From contig CAMDVP010000002.1 in assembly GCA_945877525.1 (NCBI GenBank), positions 1 to 40,720 of the forward strand: a stretch of 40,720 bases of DNA, given 5' to 3'. The DNA comes from an uncultured Clostridia bacterium. Its GTDB lineage: Bacteria; Bacillota; Clostridia; Christensenellales; Aristaeellaceae. Shown in pieces: positions 17,531-25,780 of this stretch. Position 1 is the stretch's first letter. The number at the start of each line of letters is the position of its first letter. Below the pieces are notes generated by a model that was not told the DNA's origin, ran no database searches, and was given only the letters and a program-made list of their open reading frames with translations. The position numbers and the translations under genes are program-made.

Positions 17531-18178
17531 ATGGAAAAACGCATCGCGATTCTTCACACCACGCCCGCCACCATCGCATCTCTGCGGGAGTTATGCGCCC
17601 GCCTGCTGCCTGGCGTAACGGTCAACCATTTTCTGGATGACAGCCTCTTGCCTGAAATCAACCGGGACGGCTGCATCAGCAACAGCGTGCGGGAACGCTT
17701 TGCCCGTCTGGTGGCCCTGGCGGCAGCCTCGGGCCCGCGGGTCATCATGAGCGCCTGCTCCACAGTGGGCGGGCTGCTGGAGGCGCTTCGCCCGGACAGC
17801 GCGATTCCCCTTGCGCGCATTGATGAGCCCATGGCCTGTCAGGCTGCGGAAAGCCGGGGACGACTGATTGTATGCGCCACCTTGCCTTCCACCCTCGGCC
17901 CTACGCTGGATCTGATCCGGCGCAAGGCAGGGCCCGAACGGCCCATTGACAGCCTGCTGGTGGAAGGGGCGGGAGCGCTGCTTTCTGCCGGTGATCAGGA
18001 AGGGTATCTCTCTCTGATTGCGTCCCGCCTGCATGAGGCTGCTGCAACGCATGAATGCGTGGTGCTGGCCCAGGCCTCCATGGCGCAGGCTGCGCAGCGC
18101 CTGCCCCCGGAGGAGCGGGCCCGACTGCTTACCAGTCCCGAGAGCGGAGTGGCCGCCCTGAAGAAATTTGTGAAATGA
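17531..18178 (+). CDS. Asp/Glu racemase superfamily protein, second catalytic Cys absent
   Basis: A 215-residue protein with the aspartate/glutamate racemase fold: N-terminal IAILHTTPATI, then IMSACSTVGG with C76 in the position of the first catalytic cysteine. The matching C-terminal motif, normally containing the second cysteine, reads VVLAQASMAQ, so that cysteine is an alanine. A two-base racemase mechanism is therefore unlikely. The protein may be an isomerase, a decarboxylase-like member or another single-cysteine member. AAAGGAG precedes ATG 17531. It is embedded between the mannosidase and an aldolase-kinase pair, and racemase- or isomerase-like proteins are known companions of DUF1537 kinases in acid-sugar pathways. 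Confidence 0.8.
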   Translation: MEKRIAILHTTPATIASLRELCARLLPGVTVNHFLDDSLLPEINRDGCISNSVRERFARLVALAAASGPRVIMSACSTVGGLLEALRPDSAIPLARIDEPMACQAAESRGRLIVCATLPSTLGPTLDLIRRKAGPERPIDSLLVEGAGALLSAGDQEGYLSLIASRLHEAAATHECVVLAQASMAQAAQRLPPEERARLLTSPESGVAALKKFVK

Positions 18179-18192
18179 ACCGAGGAAATGCT

Positions 18193-19062
18193 ATGAATCG
18201 TACGGAAATTCTTCAACTATTTGATCGTGCCCGCCGGGGCGGCTATGGCATCGGCTCCTTTTCGCCGCGGAATACGGTGCTGATTGACAGCGTGCTGGGC
18301 GCGGCCCAGGCACAGCGCTCGCCTGTGCTGGTGCAGATGTCCGCCAATGAGATGAACTGGTTCTCCTGTGACCCGGAAACCTTTGCCCGGGCCTACTTTG
18401 CCGCGAAGAAGCGCTTTAGCGCCGAGTCCGTGCTGCACCTGGACCACACCAAGGATGTGGACACCGTGTTCCGGGCCATTGACGCGGGCTTTGAGTCGGT
18501 GATGTTTGACGGCTCGCGCCTGCCCTATGAGGAAAACCTGAGCCTGACCCGTCGGGTGGCGGAGTATGCACATGCCCGGGGTGTCTGCGTGGAGGCGGAG
18601 CTGGGCGCCATCGGCGGCGCGGACAAGCTGGAAACCGGCAGCGACGAAACCCTGTATACCGATCCTGCGCAGGCGGAGGACTTCGTCCGTCGCTCCGGCT
18701 GCGACATGCTGGCGGTCAGCGTGGGCACAGCCCATGGCGTGTACCCGGTCAAGAACCCGAGGATCGACTTCGACCGCCTGATGCAAATCCGTCGGAGGAC
18801 GGACGCGGTGCTTGTGCTGCACGGCGGCTCGGGCCTGCCGGAGGAAACCATCCGCCGTGCCATCCGGGAGGGCGTGGGGAAAATCAATATTGCCACCGAC
18901 CTGGAGTTGGCCTTCCAGCAGGTGACCGGCCGGGGCCGCATGCCTAATGCGGAAACCCTGCAGCTGCCCGCCGATATGCTGGCGGAGGGTGTGCGGCAGG
19001 TGCAGGCCCTGGTAGAGGACCGTATCGTCCGTTACCTGCTCTCCGGCGGAAAGGCGGACTGA
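18193..19062 (+). CDS. Class II ketose-bisphosphate aldolase (FbaA/GatY type)
   Basis: A 289-residue class II aldolase that should cleave a phosphorylated keto sugar or keto acid sugar. Visible features are GIGSFSPRN near the N-terminus, the D84-H85 pair in LHLDHTKD (general acid and zinc ligand), the glutamate-rich VEAELGAIGG, the zinc His in VGTAHGVY and the final His/phosphate motif LHGGSGLP followed by GKINIATDLE. ATG 18193 has GAGGA about seven bases upstream; ATG 18175 overlaps the racemase stop but lacks a site. The kinase starts three bases after the stop. The order racemase, aldolase, kinase suggests one pathway. Confidence 0.92.
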   Translation: MNRTEILQLFDRARRGGYGIGSFSPRNTVLIDSVLGAAQAQRSPVLVQMSANEMNWFSCDPETFARAYFAAKKRFSAESVLHLDHTKDVDTVFRAIDAGFESVMFDGSRLPYEENLSLTRRVAEYAHARGVCVEAELGAIGGADKLETGSDETLYTDPAQAEDFVRRSGCDMLAVSVGTAHGVYPVKNPRIDFDRLMQIRRRTDAVLVLHGGSGLPEETIRRAIREGVGKINIATDLELAFQQVTGRGRMPNAETLQLPADMLAEGVRQVQALVEDRIVRYLLSGGKAD

Positions 19063-19065
19063 GCC

Positions 19066-20349
19066 ATGGCGGACAAGCTGCGCGTCGGTATTGTGGCCGA
19101 TGATATCACAGGCGCCAACGATGTGGGCGCCATGCTGGCCCGCAACGGCTATGTCTGCACGGTTATCTCCCTGGCGGAGAACCCGGTGCCCGGGGATTTC
19201 GAGGGCTCCGACGCGCTGGTGATCAACACGGGCAGCCGCCTGGACACGCCGGAAATGGCTGCGGAGAAGTCCGCACGGGCTGCGGCGTTCCTGCGCAGGA
19301 TGGGCTGTGATCGCTTTTCCGCGAAAACATGCAGCGTGTTTCGCGGAAACATTGGCGCGTCCCTGGATGCGGTGCAGGATGCGGTGGGTGAGGATTGTAC
19401 CATGGTGGTGCTGGGCTTTCCGGCCAACGGGCGCACCACGCTGCATGGCGTGCATTATGTGCGTGGCGTGCCTCTGGAAAGAACAGCCTTCGCTGCAGAT
19501 CCGGTGAACCCCATGCATCTGTCCCGCCTGCGGGACATCCTGGCCCAGCAGTCCAAGCGGCCAAGTGCGGAGTTTCCCTATGAATGGCTGGAATTGCCCC
19601 TGGAGAAACAGCAGATCCTGCTGGAGGAACTGAAGGCCCGGGCGCGGTACATCCTCTTTGATGTGCGGGATGACAACGACCTGCAGCTGATTGCCCGACT
19701 GATTGGCGGCGAACGCTCCATCGCCGGGGCCAGCGCCATCTTCGGCGCGCTGCCGCGGGTCTGGGGCTGCGCTGCCACACCGGTGCCCTGCCCCCTCCAT
19801 CCCTCCGTGCCGGGCACCCTGATCGTTTCCGGCAGCCTGACGCCCCAAACCCGTGCGCAGACCGCTGTGCTGCGGGAACACGGCATTCCCTGCGCAAGGC
19901 TTGATCCCGTCCTTCTGCTGGAGGAAAACTGTGATACATTATATGACCGGCTGACTGAAAAGCTGACCGCGCATTTGTCCGCCGGGCAGAGCGTGCTGCT
20001 GTGCGCCGATCAGGACAGCTGCCGCGTGGCCGACGCCGCGGCGCGAAGGGGCATAGATTCCCGGACCATGGGGCGGCGGATCACTTCTGCCCTGGCGCTT
20101 CTGGCCGGACGGGCCTGCCAGGCCGGCGGGGTGCGGCGCGTGCTGGTGGCCGGCGGCGAAACCAGCGACTGCGTCAGCGCTGCACTGGGTGTGCGCAGCA
20201 TGCGAATCTGGGAAGAACTGGAGCCCGGCATCCCCCTGATGACGGGGCGCACCCGGGACGGCGGGGAGCTGCTGCTGGTGTTCAAGTCGGGCAGCTTCGG
20301 TTCGGACGGCTTCCTGCTGGAAGCCATGCGGCGCATGAATCAAGCATAA
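19066..20349 (+). CDS. DUF1537 four-carbon acid sugar kinase family protein
   Basis: A 427-residue ATP-dependent kinase of the family first known as DUF1537 (OtnK/DtnK/LtnK), which phosphorylates tetronate-type acid sugars. The N-terminal domain starts LRVGIVADDITGANDVGAM, the substrate-binding signature. The C-terminal nucleotide domain contains LIVSGSLTPQTRAQ, VAGGETSD and FKSGSFGSDGFL. It begins three bases after the aldolase and is probably translationally coupled. Known members act with an aldolase, dehydrogenase or decarboxylase and an isomerase. Here an aldolase of the FbaA/GatY type and a racemase-like protein fill those places. The exact acid sugar cannot be told from sequence. Confidence 0.92.
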   Translation: MADKLRVGIVADDITGANDVGAMLARNGYVCTVISLAENPVPGDFEGSDALVINTGSRLDTPEMAAEKSARAAAFLRRMGCDRFSAKTCSVFRGNIGASLDAVQDAVGEDCTMVVLGFPANGRTTLHGVHYVRGVPLERTAFAADPVNPMHLSRLRDILAQQSKRPSAEFPYEWLELPLEKQQILLEELKARARYILFDVRDDNDLQLIARLIGGERSIAGASAIFGALPRVWGCAATPVPCPLHPSVPGTLIVSGSLTPQTRAQTAVLREHGIPCARLDPVLLLEENCDTLYDRLTEKLTAHLSAGQSVLLCADQDSCRVADAAARRGIDSRTMGRRITSALALLAGRACQAGGVRRVLVAGGETSDCVSAALGVRSMRIWEELEPGIPLMTGRTRDGGELLLVFKSGSFGSDGFLLEAMRRMNQA

Positions 20350-20362
20350 CGGAGGAATTCCC

Positions 20363-22051
20363 ATGAAGCTGATTAAAGAACCTGTTCTGCGGGTGGAAGC
20401 TGACCTGTACGCCCTCGAATTCCTGCCTGACCGGCCCGCTGCGCGCGTGACCGACCAACGGGGCGATGTGGTGGGCGATCTCTTTCTTGTGTCCTCCTGC
20501 CATGCGCGGGAAGGCTATGACGTCACTTCCCGACTGTCTGCGTGGACGGTGGAGGAGGGGCCGGAGGAAATCCAACTGACGGCGGAGGCCGACTCCCTCG
20601 TATGGAAGCGGAAGCGGATTACCCTGCGGCTGCTGCGGGACCGCATCCTCTACGGCATAACTGTGGAGGGCGAGGGCACGCTGACGGAAACCGAGCTGCT
20701 CAGCGGCCTGTATACCGGCTGCAGCCGCCGCTTTACCAGCGCGCGGTTCTATTCCGGCTTTCGGGGTGAAACCCTGTTCAATCCCGAGCCTGACGGCAGC
20801 GAGGTCTATCAGCGCCCGCTGAACGAGCGCTCCCTTATCGATATGACCGGTGTACCCATTCCCGGGAGAGACGGCTGGTTCTTTACCCCGCCGCCCTTCT
20901 GCTTTGTGCTGCGCCGGGGCATCACCTGCATGACCCTGGGCGTGGCGGCCAGGCCCGGGCAGCACACATTCACCGAGGTGGAATACACAGGCGGCAGCGG
21001 TCAGGGGCTGATCGTCCGCTATGAGGGCCGCACCCGGGTGCAGGGGACGTATGACCTGCCGGAGGTTCACATGATCTTTGGCACGGACGAATACGCCCTG
21101 CTTGGCGAGTTCTGCAAGGCCGAACGCCTGCCCTGCAGCCATGAGGAAACGCCTGCGTGGTGGAGGCGGCCCATCTTCTGCGGCTGGGGTGCGCAAAGCG
21201 CCCTGTCCCGGGACGAGCATCAGCCCGCGCCTGCCCTGGCCTGCCAGACGTTCTATGAAAAATTCACCGCTTCTCTGGATGCGAAGGGAATTGACCCCGG
21301 CACCATCGTCATCGACGACAAGTGGCAGCAGGCTTATGGTCTGAATGCCCCTGACCCTGTCAAATGGCCGGACATGAAGGGGTTCATCCGAAGCATGCAT
21401 CAGAAGGGGCGACGGGTGCTGCTCTGGCTTAAGGCGTGGGATTGCGAGGGCGTGGATGCTGATCTGTGCATTCGCGACTTTGCGGGAAATCCGCTTTCCA
21501 TTGACCCTGAGCATCCGGCGTATCAGGCTCTGTTTGCGAGAGCCTGCCGGGAACTGCTGTCCCCGGAGGGGCTGGATGCCGACGGCTTCAAGATTGATTT
21601 CACCGCTCGTATGCCCACCTGTCCGGGCTGCAGGCAGTACGGCGAGCACTGGGGGCTGGAGCTGATGCGCGACTACCTGGCTATGGTCTACGACAGTGCC
21701 AAGGCCGTCAAGTCCGATGCCCTGGTGATGTGTCACTGCCCCCATCCCTACTTGGCTGACAAGCTGGACATGATCCGCCTGAACGATGTGAACACCGGCC
21801 GCCCCGTATGCCGGCAAATGCGTCACCGCGCCGCTGTGGTGCGCGCAGCTATGCCCGACCGGCTGATTGATACGGACAACTGGCCCATGCCGGACAAGGC
21901 CTCCTGGCTGGACTATGTGCGTATTCAGCCCGAGCTGGGCGTGCCGTCGCTGTATTATCTGTGGCACATGGACAACAGCCCCGAGGATATCACCGACGAG
22001 GATCTTGAGGTGGTCCGGGAAAGCTGGCGGCGCTGGAACAGCGGCGAATAA
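20363..22051 (+). CDS. GH31/GH36-like (clan GH-D) TIM-barrel protein, substrate unknown
   Basis: A 562-residue protein with an N-terminal beta-sandwich (to about residue 250) and a TIM barrel. Barrel landmarks resemble clan GH-D alpha-glycosidases: IFCGWGAQSAL, then TIVIDDKWQQAYG, WPDMKGFIRSMHQKGRRVLL and the nucleophile-like DGFKIDFTA. A candidate acid/base is the Asp of MIRLNDV. A Cys cluster (CPGC) follows the nucleophile. It cannot be placed in a named family with confidence. The start has GGAGG and lies 13 bases after the kinase stop. There is no signal peptide. It probably cleaves a second glycosidic bond of the same imported substrate, but this is inferred from location. Confidence 0.75.
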   Translation: MKLIKEPVLRVEADLYALEFLPDRPAARVTDQRGDVVGDLFLVSSCHAREGYDVTSRLSAWTVEEGPEEIQLTAEADSLVWKRKRITLRLLRDRILYGITVEGEGTLTETELLSGLYTGCSRRFTSARFYSGFRGETLFNPEPDGSEVYQRPLNERSLIDMTGVPIPGRDGWFFTPPPFCFVLRRGITCMTLGVAARPGQHTFTEVEYTGGSGQGLIVRYEGRTRVQGTYDLPEVHMIFGTDEYALLGEFCKAERLPCSHEETPAWWRRPIFCGWGAQSALSRDEHQPAPALACQTFYEKFTASLDAKGIDPGTIVIDDKWQQAYGLNAPDPVKWPDMKGFIRSMHQKGRRVLLWLKAWDCEGVDADLCIRDFAGNPLSIDPEHPAYQALFARACRELLSPEGLDADGFKIDFTARMPTCPGCRQYGEHWGLELMRDYLAMVYDSAKAVKSDALVMCHCPHPYLADKLDMIRLNDVNTGRPVCRQMRHRAAVVRAAMPDRLIDTDNWPMPDKASWLDYVRIQPELGVPSLYYLWHMDNSPEDITDEDLEVVRESWRRWNSGE

Positions 22052-22080
22052 TGTATTGAATGATCCGGAGGTATGCCGAT

Positions 22081-24645
22081 ATGCGTCTGCCCCTGCTTGA
22101 TTCCTGTGATGTGCTGATTGCCGGCAGCGGCCTGTCCGCCATGGCCCGGGCCCTGGAGCTTGCCGATGGACATCGGGTGCTGCTGGTGTCGGAGGACACC
22201 TGCCTGTATGCCGATCTGGATCGTTCCTGCGACTGGCGTCTTCCGCAGAACCTGCCCGAAGCGCTTCGAACGCAGCTGTTTCCCGAAGCGCTTCGCCGGG
22301 AAAACGGTCTGTTTCATCCGGACGGGCTGAAGCGCCACGGTGAGCGTTTGATGGCGCAGCGGGGCGTTTCCCTGCTGTATGCCTGTCAGGTGCTGGGACG
22401 GGCGGGGGACTGCGCTGTGATTGCCCATAAATCCGGTCTGTATGCCATCCGCTGTGCTCAGGCTATAGACGCCCGGGCTGGGGAACGGCTTTCCCGGCCT
22501 TGCTATTGCCTGCAGACCATGCGCGGACGGGAACTGCAGGTGCTTCGGATTCCCATGGCGGAGGAGGGCATCCTGCCGCAGACCCTGTTCTGCCGTTATG
22601 AAACAGCCTTAACATGCCTGCCGAAGGGAAATACGCTGGCCCGGGGCGGATATGCCCTGACGGAGGCGGAGGGGCTTCACTTCTCGCCTGCGCCCATGCC
22701 GCACTTGGCCGATGTGCTCCTGGGATTGCAGGATCCGCTGCGGCATAATCCGCTGTTCGATCAGGCGGAACAGACTGTCGAGCTTCCCGGTCTGTCTGCG
22801 CAGGAGGATGCATACGATGCGGTGGTTGTGGGCGGCGGCACTGCCGGCGCGGCAGCGGCACTGTTCTGTGCCCGGCAGGGGCTGAAGACACTGCTGATGG
22901 AAATGAACCATCAGCTGGGCGGCACGGCCACGGCAGGCGGCGTGAGTACCTACTGGTTCGGCCTGCGCGAAGGCGCCACCCGGCAGATTGACCAGGCGGT
23001 GGCGGAATACTGCCGCCGTCTTGACCTGCCCCGGCAGGCCTGCCTGTGGAGCGAGGACGATACCTTCCCGCCGGATCTGAAGGCTCATGCGCTGCTGGGC
23101 CTGTGCCTGGATGCGGGGGTGGACATTCATCTGGGCAGTCTGGCGTGCGGCGTCAGGCGGGAGGGGCAGCGCGTGACGGGCGTGTACGAGGCGCAGGAGG
23201 GCGCGCTGCGTTATCATGCTGCAAGCATGATTCTTGACTGTACCGGTGATGGCGATGTGTGCATGTTTGCCGGAGCGGCGCATACCTATGGCAGCGAACG
23301 GGACTGCATGACCTACTGGGCTTCCCTGGCCCAGTACACTGCGCCGGATCAGTACAGAAACAATTTCTCCACCATGGTGCATGTGGGCGACCCGCGGGAC
23401 TATACCCGCTTTATCCAGGCGGGCAGGCTCCGGGGCAAGGACATGTATGACCATGGCCGGTATGTGGCGGTGCGGGAATCCCGGCATATCCGCGGCATGG
23501 CGCAGGTAACCCTGGATGCGATCCTGTCGATGAAGCCGACGGAGCAGATGCTGTATACCTGCTTCAGCAACTATGATCCCAAGGGCCGCCTGACGGATGA
23601 TCGGGCGTACTTTGGGCTTTTGTGCCCCAATCAGCGAATTCCCGTGCCCCGGGGCGCTGTGATTCCTGTGGATGGGTCGGGCTGTCCGCTGGAGGGCCTG
23701 CTGGTGGGCGGCAAGGCCATCAGCTGCACCCATGATGCGTTCCCGGGCATCCGCATGCAGCCGGATTTGCAGCGGCAGGGGCTGGCCCTGGCGGCGCTGG
23801 CGGGGCAGTGCATTGCCCAGGGCGTTCCTGCCTGGGAGGCCCGTGGGGTGGACGAGGCGATCCTGTCCCTTGGTGGTGATACGGCCCGCCCCGATTACGA
23901 AGCTGTGCCGCCCCTTGACAGGACGATTGCGTCCCTTCGCGGCAACGAGCCCTGGGAATGGCTGGATGCGCCGGCGGATGCCTGCACAGTCCGGGTGGAG
24001 CCGGTGGTACAGGTGATGACGGCACCCCCGGCGGAGGCCCTGCCGCTCCTGCGCGAGGCGTGGAAGCAGGCCGAAGCGCCGGAGCTGCGCCTGCTGCTGG
24101 CCCGGCTGCTTCTGTGGCATGGCGACGAGCGCGGCGCAGGGGTCGTCATCCGCACGGCGGAAACCATGATGGACGCGGCAGATGGGCTTCCCCGGCGCAT
24201 CGGGTCGGTGAACTACGGTCAGCTGCTACCCGACCATGGGCTGATGCCGGAACTTGTCTATCTGCTCAACAGCCTGAGCCATACGACTTCCGCCGATGTG
24301 ATGCCCGTGCTGTCGCGCATGGTGGCGCGGCTGGAAACCTCCGCGCGGGATTGGCACGATTTGCGGGCCGGCATCTACTGCTACTGCGAATGTCCCGCCT
24401 ATGTGGCCCTGGGCCGCAGGGACAGGGCGCTGATTCCACTGATCCGGCGGATTCTGGCTCTGCCGGAACTGAACAGCCCCGCAGCGGATGGACTTTTGCA
24501 GGAGCGCTTTGACATGCTGCGGATCACGCTACTGAATGCGCTGCACGCCCTGGGGGAGGATACGGGCCGCACGGGCCTGGAGGCCTATCTGCAGGACGAG
24601 CGGCGTCCCTTTGCGCTGGCTGCCGCCACGCTGCTGAAGTCATGA
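22081..24645 (+). CDS. Large FAD-dependent oxidoreductase with two Rossmann motifs
   Basis: An 854-residue protein. A first dinucleotide-binding motif, DVLIAGSGLSAMARALEL, opens the protein. A second, fully canonical one (AVVVGGGTAGAAAALFCARQG, then GGTATAGGVSTYW) lies near residue 245 and matches the PF12831-type FAD oxidoreductases. Conserved elements that follow include LDCTGDGDVCMFAG and GGKAISCTHDAFPGIRMQPDL. The last 200 or so residues are helical and repeat-like (PLLREAWKQAEAPELRLLLA...). Start: ATG 22081 has CCGGAGG nine bases upstream; ATG 22060 precedes it. It is the last gene of the operon and probably oxidises a sugar or sugar acid made by the enzymes upstream, with an unknown electron acceptor. 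Confidence 0.82.
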   Translation: MRLPLLDSCDVLIAGSGLSAMARALELADGHRVLLVSEDTCLYADLDRSCDWRLPQNLPEALRTQLFPEALRRENGLFHPDGLKRHGERLMAQRGVSLLYACQVLGRAGDCAVIAHKSGLYAIRCAQAIDARAGERLSRPCYCLQTMRGRELQVLRIPMAEEGILPQTLFCRYETALTCLPKGNTLARGGYALTEAEGLHFSPAPMPHLADVLLGLQDPLRHNPLFDQAEQTVELPGLSAQEDAYDAVVVGGGTAGAAAALFCARQGLKTLLMEMNHQLGGTATAGGVSTYWFGLREGATRQIDQAVAEYCRRLDLPRQACLWSEDDTFPPDLKAHALLGLCLDAGVDIHLGSLACGVRREGQRVTGVYEAQEGALRYHAASMILDCTGDGDVCMFAGAAHTYGSERDCMTYWASLAQYTAPDQYRNNFSTMVHVGDPRDYTRFIQAGRLRGKDMYDHGRYVAVRESRHIRGMAQVTLDAILSMKPTEQMLYTCFSNYDPKGRLTDDRAYFGLLCPNQRIPVPRGAVIPVDGSGCPLEGLLVGGKAISCTHDAFPGIRMQPDLQRQGLALAALAGQCIAQGVPAWEARGVDEAILSLGGDTARPDYEAVPPLDRTIASLRGNEPWEWLDAPADACTVRVEPVVQVMTAPPAEALPLLREAWKQAEAPELRLLLARLLLWHGDERGAGVVIRTAETMMDAADGLPRRIGSVNYGQLLPDHGLMPELVYLLNSLSHTTSADVMPVLSRMVARLETSARDWHDLRAGIYCYCECPAYVALGRRDRALIPLIRRILALPELNSPAADGLLQERFDMLRITLLNALHALGEDTGRTGLEAYLQDERRPFALAAATLLKS

Positions 24646-24703
24646 AAGTCAAAGGCAAGGGAATACTGCATGGGTGTTTCTCTTCATCATCTATCCGAAA
24701 AGG

Positions 24704-24735
24704 AACCCGGCGCTTCATGCGGAGCGCCGGGTTTT
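24704..24735 (+). terminator. Rho-independent terminator ending the catabolic operon
   Basis: An 11-base stem (AACCCGGCGCT, 24704-24714, with AGCGCCGGGTT, 24723-24733), an 8-base loop and TTTT. It lies 58 bases after the FAD oxidoreductase stop. Confidence 0.85.
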
Positions 24736-24754
24736 CCATGCCTTCAGAAGGGAA

Positions 24755-25119
24755 CTTATACTATTCTCAAATTCACCTGATACTATTCTTATTCTAAACG
24801 ATTATAAGGATGCGGTGCGAAGGAGTGCAGAGGGCGACGGCTCGCCAGTGGCGAGTCCGCCGAAGGCGGAAGTCGAAAGCGAAGCGACGATGACCGCAAA
24901 GCCCTCTGCTCGCCTCCGCAGAGGCGAAATCCTTTTGCCGCATACGAAAGATATGATTTAGAAACAGATTAGTATGACACATCTACTCGTGCCTTTTCCA
25001 TTCAGGCGTCCGGTGATTCCACTCACCGCAGCGCTGCTGCGCCTCGTTCCATTCCCGCCCGCCAGAATGAAAAATACGCTTCGTATCTTGTGCCATTTTC
25101 ATTTGAGAAAAGTATTAAG
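24755..25119. repeat. MITE-like structured element with imperfect terminal inverted repeats
   Basis: The left end CTTATACTATTCTCAAAT (24755-24772) is matched by the reverse complement of 25101-25119 (17 of 19 positions with one gap). Between them lies a dense set of hairpins: GCAGAGGGC/GCCCTCTGC enclosing CTCGCC-AGT-GGCGAG and CCGCC-GAA-GGCGG (24827-24909); CGCCTC-CGCA-GAGGCG (24911-24926); CGGTGA/TCACCG (25011-25028); and CGCAGC-GCT-GCTGCG (25027-25041). ATACTATTCT occurs twice at the left end, 22 bases apart. No gene is visible inside. The right end supplies the stop codon of the adjacent aldolase. The size and the TIRs fit a non-autonomous mobile element; a structured intergenic repeat or RNA is also possible. 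Genome copy number is unknown. Confidence 0.5.
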
Positions 25120-25780
25120 GCTGCGGCCAGGGACGGGCGGGCTTGTAGCCGCTCCGCAGCAGGAAATCTTCCCGCACGCTGTCCGAAACACCCTGCAGCG
25201 TGATGCCTGCGCGCTTGGCCTCCAGCGCCATGCGGCAGCTGTTTTCCAGCACCTCCAGGCCGGTGCATGCCTCCTGCAGGGAGGTGTCATACACCATCAC
25301 GCCGTGATTTTTCATCAGGATGATATTGCCGTGAGCGCCGGCCTCCTCGATGGCGCAGGCCAAAGCGTTGCTGCCCGGATGGGCGTAGTCCACCCGCTCG
25401 ATCCGCTGCAGGTAGTACATGTTTTCCACAAACAGATTCTGGGGGATTTCCAGATCGCTGGAGGCTGCGAGGGTTGTGTAGAAGGGCGAAACATGCACCG
25501 CTGCCCCGGCCCAGGGCGTGCGGCGGTACAGCCCCAGGTGGCATGGAAGCTCCTTGGAGGGCTTGCGGCCGGTGAACTGCCCCGTGGCAATGTCGCACAG
25601 GGCAAAGTCCTCCTCCCGCAGGGCGTCAAAGCGCGTGCCGCTGGCGGTGACAACCGCCTGCTCCTCGCTGATGCGCACGCTCATGTTGCCCGCGCTGCCC
25701 CAGGTCAAATGATGCTCCATGATCCATTGACCCCAGCGGATCATCCCCGCTACGGCTTCCTCATAGCTTGCAAACTTCAT
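25115..25780 (-). CDS. Class II aldolase/adducin family protein (FucA/AraD type), altered zinc site
   Basis: A 221-residue aldolase of the fuculose-/ribulose-phosphate aldolase family, which cleaves (or epimerises) a ketose 1-phosphate. Family features are TWGSAGNMSVR, VTASGTRFD, the catalytic Glu E77 in SKELPCHLGLY and the C-terminal zinc His in MKNHGVMVY. The zinc pair, usually HxH, is here H96-V-S98, so one metal ligand is Ser unless the metal site is rearranged. The stop codon falls inside the right terminal repeat of the MITE-like element, so the native C-terminus may have been replaced. The gene overlaps the kinase gene by 20 bases, and both read from the promoter at 27237-27265. Confidence 0.85.
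   Translation of the reverse strand: MKFASYEEAVAGMIRWGQWIMEHHLTWGSAGNMSVRISEEQAVVTASGTRFDALREEDFALCDIATGQFTGRKPSKELPCHLGLYRRTPWAGAAVHVSPFYTTLAASSDLEIPQNLFVENMYYLQRIERVDYAHPGSNALACAIEEAGAHGNIILMKNHGVMVYDTSLQEACTGLEVLENSCRMALEAKRAGITLQGVSDSVREDFLLRSGYKPARPWPQP

Noticed and set aside
18217..21967. Long minus-strand open frames (554 and 561 codons)
   Set aside because: Antisense to the aldolase, kinase and GH-like genes; no ribosome sites or recognisable domains.
24758..24789. Two ATACTATTCT repeats 22 bases apart as a possible activator site
   Set aside because: They lie at the end of the inverted-repeat element with no promoter or gene start nearby, so they are better treated as part of the element.
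24674..24961. 95-codon + strand frame inside the hairpin-rich element
   Set aside because: It starts inside the terminator and is made of palindromic GC repeats; not a plausible protein.
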